From: JBKEDC01 sp047972995
GTDB lineage: Bacteria > Bacteroidota > Bacteroidia > Bacteroidales > Prolixibacteraceae
Assembly (NCBI GenBank): GCA_047972995.1
Contig: JBKEBD010000006.1
Coordinates: 67,998-131,997 of the forward strand
Direction of reading: 5' to 3'
DNA: 64,000 nucleotides
Positions 58,110 through 64,000 of the stretch are shown here, in pieces (position 1 is the stretch's first letter; the number at the start of each line of letters is the position of its first letter). The notes below the pieces were generated by a model. The model was not told the origin of the DNA and did no database searches. It was given only the letters and a program-made list of their open reading frames with translations. The translations under genes were made by a program, and so were the position numbers.

Positions 58110-59603
58110 CTATATAATATGGTGTTTCACATAGCCTTCCACATAGATGGCACTAAATGGACGAGCTGGGCAAAGATGCTCGCACGCACCGCAACCTATG
58201 CAAAGTCCCTTGTTAATTACAGGAGTTTTCAGCTTGCTTTCAGGGTTTCTCGCCACCATGCTGATGGCTCCTGTGGGGCAATGGTGCTCGCAATTGTTGC
58301 ATTGCACTTCGTCGCGATTCACCACGCAGTTATCGGCCAACCAAATGGGATGACCGATGGCAATGCTTGTTTTCTCGGCAGTGTCGATGGGTTGAATTGA
58401 GCCAGTGGGGCACACCTCAGAACAAGCCACACACTCGGGGCGGCAGTAGCCACGCTCAAACGACATTTCGGGCTGCATGAAGGTGTTGAGTTTGTACGAA
58501 GGACGAAGTACTTGGTTCGGGCAGGTGGAAACGCAGAGCTGACAAGCGGTGCAATGTTGTTTCAGATTGTTGGCACTTTGCGCACCCGGAGGAGCTAGCG
58601 AAGTTTTTCGGTTGGGCACTTTCTTGTCTTCCAAATCAGCCATTCCGCCATCCACTTTCAACTGTTGTGCTTTCAATGTGCTCGAAATGCCCAACGCTCC
58701 GATGATGGCTAGCGTGGATTTCCGAGAAATGCCGTTGGAGCTGTTTTCTTCCACAGCAACTTCTTTTTTAGCTTTTGATGCCTTTGCGGGTGAGTACTTT
58801 AATCCGTCGAACTTGCACTTGTCGATGCAGTTGAAACACGCTACACATCGGCTATGGTCGATTGTCATATTTTTAACGTCAATACATGAAGCCTTGCATG
58901 CGCGCTCGCAGGCCTTGCATTGACCGCATTTGTCTTCATCGAAAGAAATGCAGAACAATGAGAACTTTGAAAACAAGCCGAGGAAAGTGCCCACGGGGCA
59001 AATGATGTTGCAATAGCTTCGACCATTTCGCCATGCCATAAACGAAACCACGGCAAGGCTGATGATGGCTACTGCCAAACTTGCGCCCGATTTTAACCAC
59101 AAATCGGTGGTGTAAAACGCATAGCTGTCAAGCTTTTCAGCAAAGAAAGCCAGCGCATTGTTTCCCAAACGATAAATTGGAGCAAAGAGGTTTTGTGCCA
59201 CTCGACCGAAGGCTGCGTAAGGGTCGAGTAATGATGCCACCACATTCACACCAGCCACCAGTGCCACCACAAACACTGCCAAGAACGCATATCGCCAAAT
59301 GGATTTGGCAGCGGAATAGCGGAAACGATTCTTTTTCCCTTTTCGGCGAGCCGAAAGGTTGGAAACGCCATCTTGCCAAACGCCCAGCGGACAAATCACC
59401 GAGCAATAGATTCTGCCAAAAAACAAAGTGAGCAACAAGAGAGCCCCAATCAAGATGAGGCTATGCGCCAAGATGGCGGGGACGAATTGAATTTTCGCCA
59501 ACCAACCTAAATACTGATGAATGGTTCCTGTGAAATCGAGGAATAGGAGAGTGAGCAAAGCGTAAAACAAAGAGGCTACGATGATTCTGATTTTCTTGAG
59601 CAT
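58110..59603 (-). CDS. Membrane multi-cluster Fe-S protein (NapH/NapG-like fusion)
   Basis: 497 aa. N-terminal membrane region (about five segments to residue 210) with the NapH/polyferredoxin motifs C-S-V-I-C-P-L-G (about 68) and C-N-I-I-C-P-V-G. Then ferredoxin clusters: C-G-Q-C-K-A-C-E-R-A-C and C-V-A-C-F-N-C-I-D-K-C. A Tat-like S-R-K-S-T-L-A-I-I-G-A-L-G-I-S-S (about 295-311) follows, and further clusters C-T-A-C-Q-L-C-V-S-T-C-P, C-V-A-C-S-E-V-C-P, C-N-N-C-E-H-H-C-P and C-I-G-C-G-A-C-E-H-L-C-P. It reads like a NapH part fused to a NapG/MauM part. Probably moves electrons between the quinone pool and the adjacent exported AKR (inferred). Confidence 0.88.
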   Translation of the reverse strand: MLKKIRIIVASLFYALLTLLFLDFTGTIHQYLGWLAKIQFVPAILAHSLILIGALLLLTLFFGRIYCSVICPLGVWQDGVSNLSARRKGKKNRFRYSAAKSIWRYAFLAVFVVALVAGVNVVASLLDPYAAFGRVAQNLFAPIYRLGNNALAFFAEKLDSYAFYTTDLWLKSGASLAVAIISLAVVSFMAWRNGRSYCNIICPVGTFLGLFSKFSLFCISFDEDKCGQCKACERACKASCIDVKNMTIDHSRCVACFNCIDKCKFDGLKYSPAKASKAKKEVAVEENSSNGISRKSTLAIIGALGISSTLKAQQLKVDGGMADLEDKKVPNRKTSLAPPGAQSANNLKQHCTACQLCVSTCPNQVLRPSYKLNTFMQPEMSFERGYCRPECVACSEVCPTGSIQPIDTAEKTSIAIGHPIWLADNCVVNRDEVQCNNCEHHCPTGAISMVARNPESKLKTPVINKGLCIGCGACEHLCPARPFSAIYVEGYVKHHII

Positions 59604-59650
59604 GAGTTAAGTGTGTAGGGGCGATAAGTCAATAGAGTGTAAATATTTTT

Positions 59651-59658
59651 CAAAAATA
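59651..59658 (-). promoter_or_regulatory. Promoter of the Fe-S/AKR unit
   Basis: Minus strand TATTTTTG (TAnnTTTG), 48 bases upstream of the ATG at 59603. Confidence 0.5.
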
Positions 59659-60063
59659 TAAATTGTAATGCAAATAACGCTATAGTTAGATTTGCTTTTG
59701 TAATACGGATTACAGAAAAAGTTACCAATTTTACTGATCTTGATAGAAAATAACTCCTTGGTGGAATTAACTGAAAAAGATAAAGTGTGAGATTTATTTA
59801 AGATAAAAAGGGGGCATGCTCTGATCTTGAAAAGTCGGATTAAAGAGATGAGTTGTTGATATAATTTCTGAAGTATTCATTGTTTTTTTACAAAGTACAA
59901 ATATCAGACTTTTTAGGCGCAGACCCCAAAATATCCCCTGCCTCATAAAAAGGATCTTAAACTTGTGTTTGCCCTTTCTGTTAGTGACAATCTATTTGCG
60001 TGAAGGATACAATGGGTTCGGCTAAAGTTTTTGCTCGCGGCTTTACTAAAGATTTGACTGTTT

Positions 60064-60093
60064 GTTGAGTTCTATGCTTCGAGCATACTCAAC
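60064..60093. repeat. 12-pair hairpin upstream of the Smr gene
   Basis: GTTGAG (60064-60069) pairs with CTCAAC (60088-60093) and TATGCT with AGCATA around a TCG loop; TTC bulges on one side. It lies 103 bases before the ATG. Not followed by a U-tract. Confidence 0.5.
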
Positions 60094-60160
60094 GATCTAT
60101 TGATGAAAATTGTAATCGACAGAATGATCATTTAGGGTAATTAAACTCCCAAAACTTTTA

Positions 60161-60168
60161 TACATTTG
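60161..60168 (+). promoter_or_regulatory. Promoter of the Smr-yggS-DHOD-like unit
   Basis: TACATTTG (TAnnTTTG), 28 bases before the ATG at 60196. Confidence 0.5.
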
Positions 60169-60195
60169 TGAGATTAATCATATAAATATAATATC

Positions 60196-61248
60196 ATGCA
60201 ATATAGAATAGGCGATAAAGTGAAATTCCTGAATGATGTGGGCGGAGGAACTGTTACCAAATTAGTGGGTAAAAATATGGTTCATGTGGAGAATGAAGAT
60301 GGCTTTGAAATTCCGACACTCACGAATGAGATCGTGTTGGTGGGTGAACAGCAGGAAGACACATCGAAATCGAGTTCCAAAGAAACAAATAAACCTACGG
60401 TTACTGATTTTGTAAAACAAGGTATGCAAGGATTGCCTGTGAGAGAAGATATTAAGACGAAAGTTACACAAATAGCAGGTAATGATAGGGCAAATTTTCA
60501 GTTGGCATTTGTGCCTGAGAATAGCCATAATCCACTTGATGGTGTAACCAGAATGTACTTGGTAAACGATAGCAATCAGACTTTAATATATAACTACTTG
60601 CACTTTGATGGCTTTCAATATGAAGGACAGCAGCATGGAGAGGTGAGTCCAAATACTAAAGTGCTTATTAATAACCTTTCATCGGCCGATATTGCCAATT
60701 TACCAGAGTTTGTGTTTCAATTGATTTGCTTTAAAGACGGTGCATCAACCATTGAGCAACCCATTTTGAAAACTATTAATGTGCACGCTGCAAAATTTTA
60801 TAAAGCGGGAAGTTTTAAACATAATGACTATTTTAAAATACCTGCCATGATCTACAAGCTAAGTGAAACTGCTTTTGATAACGCTGTGGATGAATTGAAA
60901 GTAAAAGAGGTAGTAGCAGAGCCAGCTCGAGTGAAAACGGCACCCAAAGAAGAATGGCAAGAGCTAACAGAGGTCGATTTGCATATTCATGAATTGATTG
61001 ATGATGAACAAGGCTTAGGAGCTAAAGATATGCTTGAATTACAAATGAAGACCTTCAAAGAAAAAATGGAAGGAGCTATTAAGTCGAATAAAGTGAAACG
61101 TATTGTGTTTATTCACGGTATTGGAGAGGGAGTATTGAAAAACGAAGTGCGCCGAGAATTAACACGAAAATATAAGCAATATGATTATCAAGATGCTAGC
61201 TTTCGTGAATATGGATATGGTGCCACAATGGTTATTTTGAAACGTTAA
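60196..61248 (+). CDS. DUF2027 protein with C-terminal Smr domain
   Basis: 350 aa. N-terminal small beta domain (about 1-50, Y-R-I-G-D-K-V-K-F-L-N-D-V-G-G-G-T-V) and a DUF2027 region (about 80-225). C-terminal Smr nuclease-like domain (about 258-350) with E-V-D-L-H-I-H-E-L (DLHxH) and I-V-F-I-H-G-I-G-E-G-V-L-K-N. Smr domains nick or unwind nucleic acids and, in ribosome rescue, cleave mRNA. The composition is typical of Bacteroidota. Probably first of a unit with yggS. Confidence 0.88.
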   Translation: MQYRIGDKVKFLNDVGGGTVTKLVGKNMVHVENEDGFEIPTLTNEIVLVGEQQEDTSKSSSKETNKPTVTDFVKQGMQGLPVREDIKTKVTQIAGNDRANFQLAFVPENSHNPLDGVTRMYLVNDSNQTLIYNYLHFDGFQYEGQQHGEVSPNTKVLINNLSSADIANLPEFVFQLICFKDGASTIEQPILKTINVHAAKFYKAGSFKHNDYFKIPAMIYKLSETAFDNAVDELKVKEVVAEPARVKTAPKEEWQELTEVDLHIHELIDDEQGLGAKDMLELQMKTFKEKMEGAIKSNKVKRIVFIHGIGEGVLKNEVRRELTRKYKQYDYQDASFREYGYGATMVILKR

Positions 61249-61252
61249 AATG

Positions 61253-61279
61253 AGTCTTCATTCAAACTAAATGAAGACT
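61253..61279. repeat. 10-bp inverted repeat between the Smr gene and yggS
   Basis: AGTCTTCATT / AATGAAGACT with a 7-base loop, 4 bases past the Smr stop. No U-tract. May stabilise the mRNA or slow read-through. Confidence 0.4.
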
Positions 61280-61297
61280 TAAACAGTTAGTTGCTAT

Positions 61298-61969
61298 ATG
61301 AGTATTAAAGAAAACATAATGAATGTTCGGCAGCATATTCCAAAGCAAGTATGTTTGATAGCTGTGTCGAAATACAAACCAGTGAAAGATCTTGAAGAAG
61401 CCTACGCCGCTAGTCAGCGCGTGTTTGGTGAAAGTAAGGTGCAAGAAGTGGTGGAAAAGTATGAGTGGTTGCCTAAAGATATTGAATGGCATTTTATCGG
61501 GCATTTGCAGACGAACAAGGTGAAATATATTGCTCCGTTCATTCAATTGATTCATGGTGTAGATTCGTGGAAATTATTACTTCAAATTAATAAAGAAGCC
61601 AAAAAAAATAATCGAGTGATTGATTGCCTAGTTCAATTTCACATTGCTCAAGAAGAGACAAAATTTGGACTCGATTTAACCGAAATACGAGCTATTCTAG
61701 ATTCTGAAGTATTTCGGGAGTTGCAAAATGTTAGAATATGTGGAGTAATGGGGATGGCAAGTTATACCGAAGATGAGCAACAGGTGCGCAATGAATTTGC
61801 TAATTTAAAAGAGATTTTCATAAGTTTGCGAAAAGATTACTTTTGCAACGAAGAATCGTTTAAAGAAATATCCATGGGAATGTCGGGCGACTATGAGTTA
61901 GCGATAGCAGAAGGAAGTACGATGGTTCGTGTGGGGAGTGCTATTTTTGGAACTAGAAATTACAACTAA
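61298..61969 (+). CDS. yggS: YggS-family PLP homeostasis protein
   Basis: 223 aa. Binds pyridoxal phosphate and buffers it in the cytoplasm. Seen: A-V-S-K-Y-K-P (Lys for PLP, residue 25), F-G-E-S-K-V-Q-E, W-H-F-I-G-H-L-Q-T-N-K, F-G-L-D, and the C-terminal S-M-G-M-S-G-D-Y-E-L-A-I-A-E-G-S-T-M-V-R-V-G. No defects. Follows the Smr gene by 49 bases. Confidence 0.95.
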   Translation: MSIKENIMNVRQHIPKQVCLIAVSKYKPVKDLEEAYAASQRVFGESKVQEVVEKYEWLPKDIEWHFIGHLQTNKVKYIAPFIQLIHGVDSWKLLLQINKEAKKNNRVIDCLVQFHIAQEETKFGLDLTEIRAILDSEVFRELQNVRICGVMGMASYTEDEQQVRNEFANLKEIFISLRKDYFCNEESFKEISMGMSGDYELAIAEGSTMVRVGSAIFGTRNYN

Positions 61970-61992
61970 CAAAAAATCAAAAAAAACAGATT

Positions 61993-62976
61993 ATGGGTTT
62001 ACGTACGAAATATATGGGATTGGATTTGAAGAATCCAATTGTAGTGGCAAGCTCAGGGCTAGCAAACACTGTAGCTAAAGTTAAGCGAATAGAAGAAGCA
62101 GGAGCCGGGGCTGTAATCATGAAATCTTTGTTTGAAGAACAGATTTTGGGAGAAGCAAAACACTTACTAGGTGATGGCGAAGCCTATCCTGAAGCAGCCG
62201 ATTACATCGATACTTATGTTCGAGAAAATACGGTGGCAAGCTATGTCGATTTTATTCGAGAGGCTAAATCGGCAGTTTCTATTCCAGTAATTGCAAGTAT
62301 TGGTTGTGTATCATCGAAAGAGTGGTTAGACTTTACGAAGAAGCTAGAAATAGCAGGAGCAGACGCAATTGAATTGAATATGTTTTATGTGCCAACACTC
62401 AGAAACCAAACAAGTGAAGAGATCGAACTTCGATACATTAGTTTGATTCGAGAGATTAAACAAGTAATATCCATTCCAGTTGCTGTGAAAGTAGGACCAT
62501 ATTTTACCAACCTAATTTCATTTGTAGAAAAACTATTGGCAAATGGTGCTGATTCTGTAACTATGTTTAACCGTTTCTATGAGCCTGACATTAATATCAA
62601 TACTTTGAAAATGATAGGAGCGGAGGTGTTTAGTACTCCTCAAGATATTCGTCATTCGCTAAGATGGATTGGGCTCACAAGTTCGGCTTTGCCACAACTA
62701 GAAATTGCAGCTTCAACAGGCATACACGATGGCGAAGCAGCAATTAAAATGATTTTGGCTGGATCTCAAGTAGTGCAGGTTTGCTCTACGGTTTACATTA
62801 ATGGAAGTCAAGTTATTGCTGGTATGCTGAAAGATATGGAGGGTTTCATGAAAAAATGGAACTTCAAACGCATTGATGATTTCAGAGGTCGTTTATCATA
62901 TCATGGGGTAGATGCCCATATGTATGAACGTTCACAATTCATGCGTTACTTTTCAAATCACCCAATGAATAAATAA
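61993..62976 (+). CDS. Dihydroorotate dehydrogenase-like protein
   Basis: 327-aa FMN TIM barrel similar to PyrD but annotated in Bacteroidota as a dihydroorotate-dehydrogenase-like protein. Seen: L-K-N-P-I-V-V-A-S-S-G, I-E-L-N-M-F-Y-V-P, V-A-V-K-V-G-P-Y, G-A-D-S-V-T-M-F-N-R, L-A-G-S-Q-V-V-Q-V-C-S-T. The catalytic motif of canonical PyrD (Cys or Ser loop with N-L-S-C-P-N) is not seen, so dihydroorotate may not be the substrate. It begins 23 bases after yggS and ends at the terminator at 63107. Confidence 0.8.
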   Translation: MGLRTKYMGLDLKNPIVVASSGLANTVAKVKRIEEAGAGAVIMKSLFEEQILGEAKHLLGDGEAYPEAADYIDTYVRENTVASYVDFIREAKSAVSIPVIASIGCVSSKEWLDFTKKLEIAGADAIELNMFYVPTLRNQTSEEIELRYISLIREIKQVISIPVAVKVGPYFTNLISFVEKLLANGADSVTMFNRFYEPDININTLKMIGAEVFSTPQDIRHSLRWIGLTSSALPQLEIAASTGIHDGEAAIKMILAGSQVVQVCSTVYINGSQVIAGMLKDMEGFMKKWNFKRIDDFRGRLSYHGVDAHMYERSQFMRYFSNHPMNK

Positions 62977-63715
62977 TCTATTCGTTAGTGGTGTTGAATT
63001 AATTGATCTTTTTAAACGCAGTCGAGAAATTAAAAAATATCTCAGATCACGACTATTGTCGATAAATTAATTCTGTTCATAGAGATAGACTATAAATTAA
63101 GATAGGATAGAGGCTTTAAAGTGAAATTTGAAGCCTCTATTTGTGTTTATATTAGGTGTATGTTTGGCATAATGTGAAACTAAAATGACAAAATAGTTAG
63201 CGATGTTTTCGGGGAATAATAACACAGGGGGAATGAAATGTACGTCTTACGTATAATATACACAAAACCTTTAATAACAAATAGTTACTTTAAAACCGCA
63301 TTTAACGTGTAAGTTTAATCAGGTTTAATTTTTAACCTTGATTTACACCTAAAACAACCTAAAAAGTTTAATCTCTCTGTCTTTGTAAGTATTTATTTAG
63401 CAATGATATAAGCCATTTTAATCCGTTTTTACTCCTTTGGCTTTGGCTGATGCTCCCGATCCTTGCTTTAATATGCGGTTTTTGCATCCAACGTGAAATA
63501 TATCTAATGGGTGCAATTCAAATATACGTTTTGCTCCTGATTTGCCCTTCTTAGGGCTTTTCTTGCTTTAGGGTATTGACAGCCTTAAACCTTAATGTTG
63601 GTGCTTGATTTAGGCTTATTTTACTTTGTGCTTGCTTCGGTTTTTATTTAACATAAATCTGCTTTTTTGATAACAGGTGCAAGAACAGGTGTAAGAAACT
63701 ACCTCAAAACTACTA
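62977..63715. other. 739-base spacer at the right end
   Basis: Holds the DHOD-like terminator (63107-63140) and a bulged hairpin at 63307-63348 (GTGTAA / TTACAC). It also holds a minus-strand open frame without start (63418-63567, about 50 codons, Lys/Gly-rich), a small hairpin GCCCT / AGGGC (63544-63557) and a 12-base tandem repeat AACAGGTGCAAG / AACAGGTGTAAG (63672-63695). It may contain remnants of a mobile element. No gene is recognised. Confidence 0.45.
63107..63140 (+). terminator. Terminator after the DHOD-like gene
   Basis: 10-base stem ATAGAGGCTT / AAGCCTCTAT with a 14-base loop, followed by TTTGTGTTT. It begins 130 bases past the stop at 62976. Confidence 0.75.
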
Positions 63716-63964
63716 CTACCAATACCCCCAAATGAGATAAAAAAGAGGTTTGGCAATAGCATAACCTAAACCAAATACAAAGAAGCCCGTGAATAGAATA
63801 ATAACCGCAATAGTAACTTGCATCCAATCAACAGTAGTGCTGATGTATCCTTTGTCAAAACTTGCCACAAATAATATCAGTGATAATATAATTGATACGA
63901 TTAAAAAGATGCTACTTGTTGTTCTTAGTGTTTTTACTCCTGATTTGTTGTAATTTAATTCCAT
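63716..63964 (-). CDS. Small two-helix membrane protein
   Basis: 82 aa, not recognised. Two membrane segments (about 16-35 and 48-70) and a short aromatic tail (L-I-W-G-Y-W). N-terminal 15 residues are polar (N-Y-N-K-S-G-V-K-T-L). It has a plausible A/T-rich leader at 63965-64000 without a clear -7 box. The gene is complete in the window and has normal codon use; function is unknown. Confidence 0.6.
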   Translation of the reverse strand: MELNYNKSGVKTLRTTSSIFLIVSIILSLILFVASFDKGYISTTVDWMQVTIAVIILFTGFFVFGLGYAIAKPLFYLIWGYW

Positions 63965-64000
63965 AATAATTATTTTAATATTTACACAATAGATCTATAG

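Larger units (their letters stand above)
59604..60195. other. 592-base spacer between divergent Fe-S and Smr genes
   Basis: Holds the two divergent -7 boxes (59651-59658 and 60161-60168). It also holds a 12-pair hairpin at 60064-60093 (GTTGAG, TATGCT / AGCATA, CTCAAC, with a 3-base bulge). The middle (about 59890-60060) is richer in GC than the ends and may be a remnant. No recognised gene, tRNA or RNA is in it. The strand of the genes switches here: almost all minus on the left, all plus to 62976 on the right. Confidence 0.5.

Noticed and set aside
59890..60060. Decayed coding fragment in the spacer before the Smr gene
   Set aside because: Minus strand gives a 50-codon frame with no recognisable family; the evidence is too weak to call a pseudogene.
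63418..63567. Minus-strand open stretch of 50 codons in the right-end spacer
   Set aside because: No start codon or leader signal; kept only as part of the spacer description.
1..64000. tRNA, rRNA, CRISPR array or intact prophage
   Set aside because: No cloverleaf, rRNA block, regular spacer-repeat array or phage gene cluster was seen by eye. The 41-42 bp repeats have no spacers and so are not CRISPR.

Overview
The window reads as chromosomal DNA of a Bacteroidota bacterium, most likely of the order Bacteroidales. Several families nearly confined to that phylum are present: DUF3276 (PUR-like), DUF5606, DUF4293, DUF1573 lipoprotein, DUF2027-Smr, a long NusB and a CysN-CysC fusion. Many genes are preceded by the phylum's -7 promoter element TAnnTTTG, and Shine-Dalgarno sequences are mostly weak. 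The content is almost all housekeeping. There is no rRNA, tRNA, CRISPR array, prophage or intact insertion sequence that I can see.

Layout. 0-6 kb: corA, then folD-DUF3276, ffh and argS on the minus strand. 6-13 kb: an OmpA-domain remnant, a DUF5606 protein, a TonB-dependent receptor, an isolated 6-phosphogluconolactonase and a SNF2 helicase. 13-27 kb: smpB with a membrane protein, miaA, a pnuC/NadR-like kinase pair, a C-terminal processing protease, an IS30 remnant, a PolB-like exonuclease, udk, uvrB, a secreted EEP-family lipoprotein, a HAD phosphatase, a BadF-type kinase and an M23 peptidase. 27-36 kb: coiled-coil protein, zapA and rny, DUF4293, then two minus-strand operons that include ybbR-coaE-djlA-like-prmA-ligA and nusB-DUF1573-yajC. 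37-43 kb: trxB, a second HAD phosphatase, lrgAB, and folP-cdaA-NMO. 43-51 kb: the sulfate-assimilation operon (SLC13 permease, cysD, cysNC), pyrB-pyrI-fRMsr and yigZ. 51-60 kb: dnaA with a possible origin, an MCE (MlaD-like) protein, amiC, ugd, and a GC-richer redox pair (multi-cluster Fe-S membrane protein plus Tat-exported aldo/keto reductase). 60-64 kb: Smr protein, yggS, a dihydroorotate-dehydrogenase-like protein, a long spacer and a small membrane protein.

How the genes work together. Four-to-fourteen-base start/stop overlaps (ybbR-coaE, coaE-djlA-like, nusB-DUF1573, pnuC-kinase, Yip1-smpB, folP-cdaA-NMO, lrgA-lrgB) indicate translational coupling. Hairpin terminators divide the operons clearly.

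Most unusual points. (1) The Fe-S membrane protein/exported aldo-keto reductase pair has no assigned substrate and a base composition unlike its neighbours. (2) The MlaD-like protein carries a C-terminal domain resembling the one Bacteroidota usually place on the amidase, while the adjacent amidase lacks it. (3) Tandem repeats with a 41-42 bp period occur in three separate intergenic spacers. (4) There is a perfect DnaA box in an AT-rich spacer upstream of dnaA. (5) Unexpected residues occur in conserved motifs of FolP and of the CysC domain.
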